A DNA stretch of 64,000 bases from Clostridiaceae bacterium (GCA_910574345.1 CAJSZV010000014.1:59411-123410), one strand, 5' to 3'; positions 54,998 through 64,000 are shown, counted from the first letter of the stretch. A program made the numbers and translations. The notes: generated from the sequence alone by a model not told the origin.

Positions 54998-56527
54998 ATG
55001 AAAAAATATATAAAAGCTTTGAATACATCTCAACTAATTATGAGTATATACTTGATTCTGGTTTTAGTCGGTCTGCCATTATCCGTCAACAATGCCTACT
55101 ACGATATTGGAGAGGCTAAATATTATTTTTATTGTGGTGCTTCTCTGTTACTGGTTCCCATTCTGTTATTAACCCTGAAAACTCGTCCCTCAATATTACA
55201 TTTTTTTAAAACACTAAGTTTAGGAGAAAAGGCTTTGCTTATATATTGGGGGGCATCTGCTCTGTCAACACTCTTTTCACCATATCGCTTTGAGGCATTT
55301 TGGGGTAATGAAGGTCGTCTGTCAGGACTGTTTTTGATGTCTATCTATGCAATTGCCTACTTTTTTATTAGCAGATATTATAAACCGCATCCATTCTTTA
55401 TGTATGCCGGCATGTTAACCGGAGCTATTGTATTTGCTTTAGGCATTACGGACTTTTTTAATTTGAACTTACTTCATTTTAAAGATCACATCACCTATCA
55501 GGAAAAGCTTGATTTTATATCAACTATGGGAAATATTAATTTTTATGCCAGTTATGGAGCAGTTATCGTTGGACTGACTGCCGGAATATATACTACCTGC
55601 AGAAAAAAAGCTGAGGCCTCAGTCTGGTTTATCTTTATGGTTTTTAGTTTTGTAGGTTTAGTGATAGGTAACAGTGATAGCGCATATCTAACCTTTGGTG
55701 TTTTGGCTGGTTTTATGCCCCTATATCTTTTTCAGAATAGGAGAGGGGTACGAAGATATTTTATGATGATATCGGCCTTGTTGCTTGCGTTTTTGATTGT
55801 TAAGATTCTTTCCATTCGCTATTCAGATATTGTATGGAAGTTAAATGGCATTCCTGCTATCATAATACGATGGGATGGATTTATCTGCCTTTGTCTTATC
55901 TTTTGGACTGTTACAGCTATCCTTTATGGAATAGATTATGGGTTTCATAAAAAGGATGATAAATTGGGGAATAAATTGCAGATTCTATGGGGAGTATTTT
56001 TATGTGCTGCAGTGATAGGAATTACAATAGTACTAATTGATGCCAATTTTTTAGGACATGGAGACAGGTATAGTTCCATTCGTAATTATGTTATTTTTAA
56101 TAATGACTGGGGGACTCACAGAGGTTTTGTTTGGCGCAAAGCAATAGAAAATTATAAAAATTTTCCGTTGCTTCAGAAGATTTTAGGTCTTGGTCCCGAT
56201 ACCTATGGAATTCTTTCGTATTTTAGGGATATATCTGAAAGCAGTGCTCTATTTGGAGAATTATTTGATAGTGTACACAATGAATATCTTCAATTTTTCG
56301 TTACCATCGGTCCTATAGCAACCGGAGCTTATATCACATTTTTAGGATGTTCTATTTGGGATATGATGAAAAATCATTGTAATTCATATGCTGTAGGGGC
56401 AGCATTTGGCGTGTTTTGCTACTGTGGTCAGGCGCTTGTGAGTATCAATCAGCCGGGCCCTACTTCCATTATGTGGACATTGTTGGCTATGGGAATTGCC
56501 GAAGCTCGATACCATAACCTTGTTTAA
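54998..56527 (+). CDS. O-antigen ligase/polymerase-like membrane protein, twin 1
   Basis: A 509-residue polytopic protein with about ten to twelve helices. The first loop has RFEAFWGNEGRLSGLF and the large extracytoplasmic loop has WGTHRGFVWRKAIENY, GLGPDTYGIL and DSVHNEYLQFF, as in WaaL/Wzy-type glycan ligases (Pfam Wzy_C). CGGAGG precedes the ATG. A paralogue follows 31 nt downstream. Confidence 0.82.
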   Translation: MKKYIKALNTSQLIMSIYLILVLVGLPLSVNNAYYDIGEAKYYFYCGASLLLVPILLLTLKTRPSILHFFKTLSLGEKALLIYWGASALSTLFSPYRFEAFWGNEGRLSGLFLMSIYAIAYFFISRYYKPHPFFMYAGMLTGAIVFALGITDFFNLNLLHFKDHITYQEKLDFISTMGNINFYASYGAVIVGLTAGIYTTCRKKAEASVWFIFMVFSFVGLVIGNSDSAYLTFGVLAGFMPLYLFQNRRGVRRYFMMISALLLAFLIVKILSIRYSDIVWKLNGIPAIIIRWDGFICLCLIFWTVTAILYGIDYGFHKKDDKLGNKLQILWGVFLCAAVIGITIVLIDANFLGHGDRYSSIRNYVIFNNDWGTHRGFVWRKAIENYKNFPLLQKILGLGPDTYGILSYFRDISESSALFGELFDSVHNEYLQFFVTIGPIATGAYITFLGCSIWDMMKNHCNSYAVGAAFGVFCYCGQALVSINQPGPTSIMWTLLAMGIAEARYHNLV

Positions 56528-56558
56528 AAGACAAACTGATTGAAATAAGGGGCTTATT

Positions 56559-58076
56559 ATGAAAAAGAAATTTACTTTTTTCTCTGTGAATAATATTGTG
56601 ACCATTTATGTTATAGCGATATTGACAGGAATGCTTTTAATATACCAAGATTTTTATTTTAATATTCTAGAGACCAAATTTACCTACTATTGTATCTGTA
56701 CAATCCTTATGTTACTCCTTATAGGTGGCTATTGGCTATTGACAGGACAATTTACAGCTTCTTTTAAACACTTATCCCCTGTAGACATCTCTGTAATTCT
56801 ATGGGGAATCTGTATTCTATTATCGACTATACTATCCCCGGCAAAAGAACTTGCTTTCTGGGGAAAAGATGATTATACTGGCCGATACACCGGATGTTTT
56901 TTATTAATGCTATATATCGCTGCTTATTTTTGTATCACAAGATACTATAAAGCATCCGAGCGGCACATGTTTTTCTTTTTAGCAGCAAGTATATTGATGT
57001 GCTTTTTGGGGATTACAGATTTTTTTGATATGGATCTTCTTCATTTTAAGGAGGAACTCAACGAAATTCAGCGGTATATATTCACTTCCACCATTGGCAA
57101 TATCAATACGTATACTTCCTGTGTAGCCATGTCTATGGCTGTCTTTGGAGTCCTGTTTGCCTCAGCTCCAAATCCTCAAAAAACGTATCTATATGGAGTA
57201 GGAGTTTTCATTACTTATATTGCATTAATCCTTGGAGATAGTGATAATGCATATTTGTCCTTGGCTGCTTTTTTTTGTTTTCTTCCCTTTTATATATTCC
57301 GGTTCAAAGGGGGAATAACACGTTATTTTGTATTAGTGGCAGAGTTTTTTACCGCTGCGAAGGGAATCTCCTTTGTGCAAAGTATAATGGCACAGCAAGT
57401 TGTTCCGATTCATGGTTTGTTTCGAATTATTGCAGAATATAAATACTTAACAGCAATCGTCTTTGTTCTATGGGCAATTGTATTGGCTGTACATTGGACA
57501 GAGTATAAGACTAATGTGATAACTGAAAAAAGCAATACACTTCTTATAGTGTGGGGTGTTTTATTTTTACTCATATGCGGCATCATAGCAGGTGTTATTT
57601 ATGATGTCAATGTTCTGGGAAATGGCGAGAGGTATGGCAGAATAAAAGAATACTTGCTATTTAATGATGACTGGGGGACTCATCGAGCATATATCTGGAG
57701 AATTGCTCTGGAAGATTATCGGAAGTTTCCCTTAATGCAGAAGATATTTGGATATGGGCCGGATACTTTTGGCATTATTACTATGACTAATAATTATCCT
57801 GAGATGGTTGAACGATACTCGGAGATATTCGACAGTGTGCATAATGAATACCTGCAGTATTTTATTACAATCGGTCCTATGGGGTTGCTGTCATACCTCG
57901 CTATCCATGTTACATTAGTTATACAAACCATGAAAAGGAAAATAAATAATCCATTGGCAGTTGCCGGGCTTTTGGCTGTTTTATGCTATGCTGCTCAAGC
58001 AGCCGTGAATATTAACCAGCCTATTGCTACTCCTGTTATGTGGACATTACTGTCTGTTAGTGCATCAATATCTTAA
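56559..58076 (+). CDS. O-antigen ligase/polymerase-like membrane protein, twin 2
   Basis: A 505-residue protein collinear with twin 1: KELAFWGKDDYTGRYTG, FNDDWGTHRAYIWRIALEDY, FGYGPDTFGII, FDSVHNEYLQYF. The pair likely arose by tandem duplication and then diverged widely. AAGGGG is 10 nt before the ATG. No other gene of the polymer pathway is adjacent, so the substrate is unknown. Confidence 0.82.
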   Translation: MKKKFTFFSVNNIVTIYVIAILTGMLLIYQDFYFNILETKFTYYCICTILMLLLIGGYWLLTGQFTASFKHLSPVDISVILWGICILLSTILSPAKELAFWGKDDYTGRYTGCFLLMLYIAAYFCITRYYKASERHMFFFLAASILMCFLGITDFFDMDLLHFKEELNEIQRYIFTSTIGNINTYTSCVAMSMAVFGVLFASAPNPQKTYLYGVGVFITYIALILGDSDNAYLSLAAFFCFLPFYIFRFKGGITRYFVLVAEFFTAAKGISFVQSIMAQQVVPIHGLFRIIAEYKYLTAIVFVLWAIVLAVHWTEYKTNVITEKSNTLLIVWGVLFLLICGIIAGVIYDVNVLGNGERYGRIKEYLLFNDDWGTHRAYIWRIALEDYRKFPLMQKIFGYGPDTFGIITMTNNYPEMVERYSEIFDSVHNEYLQYFITIGPMGLLSYLAIHVTLVIQTMKRKINNPLAVAGLLAVLCYAAQAAVNINQPIATPVMWTLLSVSASIS

Positions 58077-58094
58077 CACAAACAATTATAAAAT

Positions 58095-58141
58095 GGCATT
58101 GTGAAATTTTGCTTATAAGCTGAATGACAATGCTTTTTTAT
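58095..58141 (+). terminator. Terminator after the twin ligase-like genes
   Basis: Stem GGCATTGT/ACAATGC with a 24-nt loop and six T. The arm resembles the array terminators. Confidence 0.75.
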
Positions 58142-58189
58142 TTAATAGAAAGCAGAAATTGCTCGTGTCTAATCTTAAAATGCCTACTC

Positions 58190-58287
58190 CGATAATTTCC
58201 ATTATAGGAAGTATAATTGACCTCGTAATGCAATAGGAACTTTCGAAAAAGAAGGTTCAAAAAAGGAAAAAGGAGAGTGCATTCATT
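58190..58287 (+). promoter_or_regulatory. 98-bp leader repeat, copy 4
   Basis: Identical to the others; the TATAAT is at 58212-58217. Confidence 0.85.
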
Positions 58288-59835
58288 ATGAGAAAGCAAA
58301 CAAAATTAGTTGCAGTTCTGTCTGCAGCTGCTCTGTTCGCTATCGGTGCATCCATGACTTCCTTCGCAGCTGCAAGAGGCTGGGCTCAGGAAGATGATAC
58401 ATGGGTATACTTAAACAGTAGCGGAGAGAGAGTAACCGAGGAGTGGAAAAGATCCGGCAATAACTACTACTGGTTAGACGAGAACGGCGAGATGGCCAAG
58501 AATCAGATCGTTGAGAGCAATGACAATTACTATTATGTAAATGAGGACGGCGTTCGTCTTGCTAATCAGTGGGTATCTGTTGAGAATACAGATGATGATA
58601 CCGTTGACGGCAAGGAAGTAGATGTTCTGTGGTATTACTTAGGAACTACTGGCCGTGCTTATAAGTCCGCTGATCCAGATATGCTTAAAACAAGTCTGAT
58701 CAATGGCAAGAGATATTTCTTTGATGAGAATGCTCACATGGTAAGCGGCTGGACTACTACAATGGACACCAGCGGAAGCAAGGAATTCACCTATTATCTT
58801 GGTGATGAGAATGAAGGCTGGGCAACAACCGGCTGGGCATTCCTTGAGATTCCAGAGGAAATCCAGGGTGAGTATGATGTAGATGAAGCCTGGTTCAACT
58901 TCCAGAGCAGCGGCAAGGCTCGCAAGAGCATAAGAGCATACATCAGCAATGCATACTATTCATTTGATGATAACGGCGTAATGCTTGATGACTGGGTTGA
59001 AGGAACAAGCACTACTACATTAGCTTCACCAAAGAACATTAAGTTAGACACCGATGATGCAAAATCCTTCTATAACCTTGAGACAGGTAATCAGGGAAGC
59101 GGTTGGGTTCATACCTATCAGAGCGAGGATGAAGGCGGAGACGAGAAGTGGTTCTATCTGGAGTCCAGCAAGTATAATCAGGTATACAATAACAATGGTA
59201 AAGATGCCAGATTTGCTGGCACTACAGCCCAGAAGTATGTTAGCGGTAATCAGACTGACGGTGATCCTTTAACTAAGATTGCAACTAAGGTTATTAAGGG
59301 CAAGACATATCTCTTTAATAATAAGGGTGAGATGTTAACTGGTGTATACTACTTTGATGGTAAAGTATCCTGTAGCGGTGGCCAGGCATTAGATGAGGGC
59401 TTCTATTACTTCAGCAAGAAGGGTGGCTCTGCAGAAGGACGTATGGAGAAGGGAAGAACTGCTATTGATTATGACGGTGAAACCTTCACCTATTACTTCA
59501 CTCAAAATGGTAAGGCATGCGTGAACCGGGTAAATGATGGTGCTGTATATGATCAGTTTGGTGTTCGCGTAGAGGCTAAGGATGGCAATGCTAACCAGAC
59601 ATATCAGATTAGTGATATCACTGGCGGTCGGGCTCTGGAAGTAAATGCTAATTTGTCTTACAGCGAGGGTACAATTGTTGTATCTTCTACTGGTAAGATC
59701 AGAACTGGTAGCGTAATCATTGATGATGTTAGATATGTGATCAAGAATTACGTAGTAGAGACAGCATATGACAGACATGATGCTGAAAAAACACCACTTA
59801 CAGATATGTATGTTCCAGCTGTAAAAGCAGAATAA
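58288..59835 (+). CDS. Secreted wall-binding-repeat paralogue, array copy 4
   Basis: A 515-residue protein almost identical to copy 1, with differences mainly in MDTSGSKEFTYYLG, in GWATTGWAFLEI (shared with copy 3), in the variable segment DARFAGTTAQKYVSGNQTDG, and near the C-terminus (DITGGRALEVNANL). The mosaic of segments shared with copy 1 in some places and copy 3 in others is a sign of past recombination or gene conversion. Confidence 0.9.
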   Translation: MRKQTKLVAVLSAAALFAIGASMTSFAAARGWAQEDDTWVYLNSSGERVTEEWKRSGNNYYWLDENGEMAKNQIVESNDNYYYVNEDGVRLANQWVSVENTDDDTVDGKEVDVLWYYLGTTGRAYKSADPDMLKTSLINGKRYFFDENAHMVSGWTTTMDTSGSKEFTYYLGDENEGWATTGWAFLEIPEEIQGEYDVDEAWFNFQSSGKARKSIRAYISNAYYSFDDNGVMLDDWVEGTSTTTLASPKNIKLDTDDAKSFYNLETGNQGSGWVHTYQSEDEGGDEKWFYLESSKYNQVYNNNGKDARFAGTTAQKYVSGNQTDGDPLTKIATKVIKGKTYLFNNKGEMLTGVYYFDGKVSCSGGQALDEGFYYFSKKGGSAEGRMEKGRTAIDYDGETFTYYFTQNGKACVNRVNDGAVYDQFGVRVEAKDGNANQTYQISDITGGRALEVNANLSYSEGTIVVSSTGKIRTGSVIIDDVRYVIKNYVVETAYDRHDAEKTPLTDMYVPAVKAE

Positions 59836-59849
59836 TTAATTGAATATTA

Positions 59850-59901
59850 TAAAAGAGAGCATTGCATCCGATGATTTTATGGGGTGCAATGCTCCTTTTT
59901 G
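59850..59901 (+). terminator. Terminator of array copy 4
   Basis: Stem GAGCATTGCATCC/GGGGTGCAATGCTC and T run. Confidence 0.85.
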
Positions 59902-59950
59902 AGCATCCAGGTCTCTTAAATATTCCACACATTCAGCCCACTGATAGAGG

Positions 59951-59969
59951 GTGTAAAACTATTTTACAC
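59951..59969. repeat. 19-nt palindrome GTGTAAAACTATTTTACAC
   Basis: Perfect 8-bp inverted repeat with a 3-nt centre, in the middle of the 387-nt gene-free interval between copies 4 and 5. Too small for a terminator with a normal loop. Possible protein-binding or recombination site. Confidence 0.45.
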
Positions 59970-60000
59970 TACCAATTAATTTTTTAAAAAATTTTTAAAA

Positions 60001-60050
60001 AAGGCATTGCAAACCAATCATAAGATTATTGGCTTGCAATGCCTATCTTT
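60001..60050. terminator. Orphan bidirectional terminator
   Basis: Stem GGCATTGCAA/TTGCAATGCC with five further pairs after one mismatch, A-rich on one side and T-rich on the other. No gene ends here, so it may be left over from a lost gene. Confidence 0.65.
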
Positions 60051-60159
60051 TTATAAAAGATCTTTTTCATTAATATTGTGAATGTTATCTGAAAACCTCG
60101 CCTTATTCTGAAAGCTAAGAGTGGGCCCCCATAAAAGCAGTTCTGAAAGTTCATTAGAT

Positions 60160-60210
60160 AAAGGAGCACTGCACCCCTTAAAATCTTTGGTCGCAATGCT
60201 CCTTTTTATA
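60160..60210 (-). terminator. Terminator of array copy 5
   Basis: Stem GGAGCATTGCGACC with GGGGTGCAGTGCTCC (imperfect) and short T run on the minus strand. Confidence 0.7.
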
Positions 60211-60222
60211 AAGCTTAATTAA

Positions 60223-61788
60223 TTATTCTACTTTTACAGCTGGAACATAGACATTATCATCACCGCTAAGAGGTGTTTTCTCAGCATCATGTCTGTCATA
60301 CGCTGTTTCTACTACATAATCCTTGATTACATATCTGATATCATCAATAATTACGCTACCAGTTCTAATCTTTCCTGTAGAAGATACAATGATTGTACCG
60401 TCTGTATAAGACAAACCAGTCTTTACTTTCAGTTCATTACCATCACCGACAATAGTACTGATTCTATATGTCTGGTTGGCATTGCCATCCTTTGCTTCTA
60501 CACGAACACCAAACTGGTTATATACAGCACCATCATTTACCTGGTTCACACATGCTTTACCATTCTGAGTAAAGTAGTATGTGTAGGTTTCACCATCATA
60601 ATCAATGGCTGTTCTTCCCTTCTCCATACGTCCTTCTGCAGAACCACCCTTCTTGCTGAAGTAATAGTATCCGGGCTCTAAAGCTTTACCGCCGCTACAT
60701 GGCACTGTATTCTCAAACTTATATACACCAGTCAGCATTACGCCTTCCTTGTTGAACAAATAAGTCTTACCTTTAATAACCTTAGCAGCAAGCTGATCTA
60801 ATTCTTCTACGTCCTGATCACCACTTACATACTTTGTAGCTTTAACACTTACTACTGTACCGTTGATCTTGCAGTCTTTTCCGTTATAATTAAATACCTG
60901 ATTATACTTGCTGGACTCCAGATAGAACCATTTTTCGTCTCCACCTTCATCTGCATCCTTGTAGGTGTGTACCCATCCAGTCCCCTGATTACCTGTCTCA
61001 AGGTTATAGAAGGATTTTGCATCATCGTTGTCTAACTTAATGCTATCTGGTGAAGCCAATGTAGTAGTGCTTGTTGCTTCAACCCAGTCATCAAGCATAG
61101 CACCGTTATCATCAAATGAATAGTATGCATTGCTAATATACGCTCTTGTGCTCTTACGAGCTTTACCGCTGCTCTGGAAATTGAACCAAGCTTCGTCTAC
61201 ATCATACTCGCCCTGAATTTCCTCTGGGATCTCAAGGAACTGCCAGCCTGTGTATGCCCAACCTTCGTTCTCCTCACCAAGATAATATGTGGACTCTTTA
61301 CTACCGTTATCCATCGTTGTAGTCCAACCGCTTACCATATGGGCATTCTCATCAAAGAAATATCTCTTGCCATTGATCAGACTGTTTTTCAGCATGTCAG
61401 GATCATTGGACTTATATGCACGTCCAGTGGTTCCCAAATAGTACCATAGAACATCTACTTCTTTGCCATCAACAGTCTCATCATCTGTATTCTCAACAGA
61501 TACCCACTGATTAGCAAGACGAACGCCGTCCTCATTTACATAATAGTAATTGTCATTGCTCTCAACGATCTGGTTCTTGGCCATCTCGCCGTTCTCGTCT
61601 AACCAGTAGTAGTTATTGCCGGATCTTTTCCACTCCTCGGTTACTCTCTCTCCGCTGCTGTTTAAGTATACCCATGTATCATCTTCCTGAGCCCAGCCTC
61701 TAGTAGCTGCGAAGGAAGTCATGGATGCACCGATAGCGAACAGAGCAGCTGCAGACAGAACTGCAACTAATTTTGTTTGCTTTCTCAT
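60223..61788 (-). CDS. Secreted wall-binding-repeat paralogue, array copy 5
   Basis: A 521-residue array member in reverse orientation. Common signal peptide and repeats. The variable segment is longer and different (CKINGTVVSVKATKYVSG, then DQDVEELDQL). It ends DNVYVPAVKVE. Convergent with copy 4 across the terminator cluster and divergent from the AAA/PDDEXK gene. All copies would be held to wall teichoic or lipoteichoic glycans if the repeats bind choline-like groups, which is not certain for this family. Confidence 0.9.
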   Translation of the reverse strand: MRKQTKLVAVLSAAALFAIGASMTSFAATRGWAQEDDTWVYLNSSGERVTEEWKRSGNNYYWLDENGEMAKNQIVESNDNYYYVNEDGVRLANQWVSVENTDDETVDGKEVDVLWYYLGTTGRAYKSNDPDMLKNSLINGKRYFFDENAHMVSGWTTTMDNGSKESTYYLGEENEGWAYTGWQFLEIPEEIQGEYDVDEAWFNFQSSGKARKSTRAYISNAYYSFDDNGAMLDDWVEATSTTTLASPDSIKLDNDDAKSFYNLETGNQGTGWVHTYKDADEGGDEKWFYLESSKYNQVFNYNGKDCKINGTVVSVKATKYVSGDQDVEELDQLAAKVIKGKTYLFNKEGVMLTGVYKFENTVPCSGGKALEPGYYYFSKKGGSAEGRMEKGRTAIDYDGETYTYYFTQNGKACVNQVNDGAVYNQFGVRVEAKDGNANQTYRISTIVGDGNELKVKTGLSYTDGTIIVSSTGKIRTGSVIIDDIRYVIKDYVVETAYDRHDAEKTPLSGDDNVYVPAVKVE

Positions 61789-61886
61789 AATGAATGCACT
61801 CTCCTTTTTCCTTTTTTGAACCTTCTTTTTCGAAAGTTCCTATTGCATTACGAGGTCAATTATACTTCCTATAATGGAAATTATCG
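61789..61886 (-). promoter_or_regulatory. 98-bp leader repeat, copy 5
   Basis: Identical to the others. The gene-free 61887-62129 next to it shows no further structure. Confidence 0.85.
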
Positions 61887-62129
61887 GAGTGGGCCTTATG
61901 TGATAATGTCTTATCAAATATATGTCCATATAAATTTTAAATAGTAATAATTATTTTGTTCTATGATTTCCGTTATTCTATAAAAAGGAACCGGGAGAAT
62001 CAACTCATATAAGATATATTCACTGTATCCAAACACTCAAAATTTTGATACAATAGGCTTATCATTTTTAAGGAACAATGTCTTTTGTAATTTAAAAAGA
62101 TCGTATATAGCAGGAAGGGAGTTTGAAAT

Positions 62130-63818
62130 ATGTCAAGAACTGTAGGAATTGGACACCAAGATTTTGAAATGATACAAAAGGAAAATTATTTCTACGTTGA
62201 TAAGACCCTCTTTATCAAAGAATGGTGGGAAGGTGGAGACAGCGTAACCCTTATCACGCGTCCTAGGAGATTTGGAAAGACTTTAAATATGAATATGGTC
62301 GAAAAGTTTTTTTCTATACAATATAAAGACCGCAGTGAGTTGTTTAAAAAATATGAGATATGGAAATATAAGGATTTCCGAAAGCTTCAAGGAACTTATC
62401 CTGTTATTTTTATCAGTTTTGCCGATGTGAAAGAAAATTCATATATTCAGGCAAGAAAGAAAATTTGCAGTATCATCAGGGACCTTTATGAACAATATCG
62501 ATTTCTGCTGCATGGGGAACTGATGAGTGAAAATGAAAAACAGGATTTTTATCGTATCTCAGCTGATATGGAAGACTATGAAGCTTCTCGTTCTATAAAG
62601 GCCCTATCAAAATATCTTTCTCGTTATTACGAAAAAAAGGTGATTATTTTATTAGATGAGTATGATACCCCTATGCAGGAAGCTTATGTAAATGGATACT
62701 GGGACAAATTAGCTGCATTTACCAGGGGGTTATTTAATTCTACATTTAAAACCAACCCATATATGGAGCGAGCAATCATGACAGGGATTACACGGATTAG
62801 TAAAGAATCTATATTTTCTGATTTGAATAACCTGGAAGTCGTGACGACAACCTCAGAAAAATATGAGGATTTTTTTGGATTTACTCAACAAGAAGTTCAG
62901 GATTCATTAAAGGAATATCATTTGCTTGAAGAGGAAGAAAAAATAAAAAACTGGTATGACGGCTTTACCTTCGGAAACAGAACGGACATCTATAATCCCT
63001 GGTCTATCCTTAATTACCTGGATAAACGTATATTTTCTCCATATTGGGCTAATACCAGCAGTAATAGCCTGGTCAGCAAGCTGATTCGCGGCGGAAGTCC
63101 CAATGTCAAAATAATTATGGAGGATTTGCTTAAAGGAAAATCGTTTCTGGCACAAATTGATGAACAGGTTATTTATAATCAATTAGATCATAGCGAGAAT
63201 GCGATTTGGAGCCTGCTTTTGGCCAGTGGTTATCTAAAAGTGCTTCGATACAGTATGGATGAAGTACGGGGCCGGAAAGAATATCATTTAGCATTGACAA
63301 ATAGAGAGGTCTTTATCATGTTTGAATCCATGATTCAGGATTGGTTTCTTGAATTTACTCCGGCATATAACAACTTTATTAAAGCATTGCTGTCTGGCGA
63401 TGTAAGGGCAATGAATGTATATATGAACCGAGTAGCTGTATCCACATTCAGCTATTTTGATACAGGCAAAAAGCCTTCACAGGATACTGAGCCAGAACGA
63501 TTCTATCATGGTTTTGTACTTGGTCTTATGGTAGATTTAGAACAGCGCTATATTATCACATCCAACAGAGAAAGCGGTTTTGGACGATATGACTGTGTTT
63601 TGGAACCTCGTAATACAAAAGATAATGCTATAATTTTAGAATTTAAAGTCCGTGATCCAGATACCGAAAAGTCATTGAAAAATACAGTTGATGCAGCATT
63701 AGCCCAGATTGAAGCACAACAATATGCTACATCTTTAATACACAAGGGTATTTCCCCTGAACGAATACAAAAATATGGATTTGCTTTTGAAGGAAAACGA
63801 ATTTTGATAGGAAATTAG
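62130..63818 (+). CDS. AAA-ATPase_like / PDDEXK_9 protein (DUF1703 type)
   Basis: A 562-residue protein of a family abundant in gut anaerobes. N-terminal AAA-ATPase_like domain: VGIGHQDFEMIQKENYFYVD, Walker A-like TRPRRFGKTLNM (residues 43-54), Walker B region KKVIILLDEYDTPMQEA and AIMTGITRISKESIFSDLNN. C-terminal PD-(D/E)XK-type nuclease domain: YDCVLEPRN and AIILEFKVRD. Full length. AAGGGAG precedes the ATG. Function of the family is unknown. It sits as single cargo between copies 5 and 6. Confidence 0.92.
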   Translation: MSRTVGIGHQDFEMIQKENYFYVDKTLFIKEWWEGGDSVTLITRPRRFGKTLNMNMVEKFFSIQYKDRSELFKKYEIWKYKDFRKLQGTYPVIFISFADVKENSYIQARKKICSIIRDLYEQYRFLLHGELMSENEKQDFYRISADMEDYEASRSIKALSKYLSRYYEKKVIILLDEYDTPMQEAYVNGYWDKLAAFTRGLFNSTFKTNPYMERAIMTGITRISKESIFSDLNNLEVVTTTSEKYEDFFGFTQQEVQDSLKEYHLLEEEEKIKNWYDGFTFGNRTDIYNPWSILNYLDKRIFSPYWANTSSNSLVSKLIRGGSPNVKIIMEDLLKGKSFLAQIDEQVIYNQLDHSENAIWSLLLASGYLKVLRYSMDEVRGRKEYHLALTNREVFIMFESMIQDWFLEFTPAYNNFIKALLSGDVRAMNVYMNRVAVSTFSYFDTGKKPSQDTEPERFYHGFVLGLMVDLEQRYIITSNRESGFGRYDCVLEPRNTKDNAIILEFKVRDPDTEKSLKNTVDAALAQIEAQQYATSLIHKGISPERIQKYGFAFEGKRILIGN

Positions 63819-63897
63819 CAAAAGGATATGACACAATGAGAAAAATAAATATATAATAGCTTTTATCAAGTCAATATTATCACCCTATCTCCTACTC

Positions 63898-63995
63898 CGA
63901 TAATTTCCATTATAGGAAGTATAATTGACCTCGTAATGCAATAGGAACTTTCGAAAAAGAAGGTTCAAAAAAGGAAAAAGGAGAGTGCATTCATT
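63898..63995 (+). promoter_or_regulatory. 98-bp leader repeat, copy 6
   Basis: Identical leader at the right edge of the window, so the array continues beyond. Confidence 0.85.
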
Positions 63996-64000
63996 ATGAG
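63996..64000 (+). CDS. Array copy 6, only the first codons
   Basis: ATGAG begins right after the sixth leader, at the same spacing as the other five copies. The rest lies outside the window. Confidence 0.75.

Noticed and set aside
45803..63995. CRISPR-like or short tandem repeats
   Set aside because: The repeats are 98-bp gene leaders spaced by kilobases and followed by coding sequence; no spacer pattern.

Overview
The window looks like a chromosomal segment of a Gram-positive clostridium, most likely a Lachnospiraceae (Clostridium cluster XIVa) gut anaerobe. The case rests on the SCIFF ranthipeptide pair at the left edge, strong AAGGAG-type ribosome sites, frequent extended -10 promoters (TGnTATAAT), a Csp-like subtilase, and many cell-wall-binding-repeat proteins. 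The species cannot be fixed from the sequence alone.

Region 1 (1-10.5 kb) is core cell-envelope and housekeeping DNA: scfB/scfA, a small membrane protein, a CNNM/HlyC-type CBS protein, lspA, a Csp-like S8 protease, a ClpX-type unfoldase, an HtrA protease and a long LCP-family protein (attachment of glycans to the wall).

Region 2 (10.6-34.3 kb) is a surface polysaccharide locus. A minus-strand operon (21.5 to 12.1 kb) holds a TPP enzyme, an epimerase/C-methyltransferase fusion, a TBADH-like NADP alcohol dehydrogenase and three GT2 proteins, followed by an initiating sugar-phosphate transferase. Two secreted wall-binding-repeat proteins and small genes come next. Then come a Wzz-like protein plus a second initiating transferase, an XRE-type regulator, an AraC regulator, and a divergent four-gene operon (gmd, fcl, manC, phosphomannomutase) that makes GDP-L-fucose from mannose-6-phosphate.

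Region 3 (34.3-45.8 kb) is visibly more A+T-rich and looks like a second, variable glycan module. It has a second Wzz-like protein, a Wzy-like polymerase, a Wzx-like flippase, a minus-strand operon of a third initiating transferase and three glycosyltransferases, and a divergent GT2 plus GT39-like pair.

Region 4 (45.8-64 kb) is the most unusual part. Five full-length and one edge-truncated gene for paralogous secreted wall-binding proteins all start with an identical 98-bp leader and an identical signal peptide. They lie in convergent pairs. A 3' remnant shows that a further partner gene was lost. Between the diverging leaders sit different cargoes: a P-loop ATPase plus PD-(D/E)XK nuclease pair, twin O-antigen-ligase-like membrane proteins, and an AAA/PDDEXK protein. 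A decayed IS66 transposase lies between one convergent pair. The layout suggests a recombination-prone surface-antigen array in which divergent spacers accept cargo; this is inference. I saw no tRNA, rRNA, CRISPR array or recognisable riboswitch.
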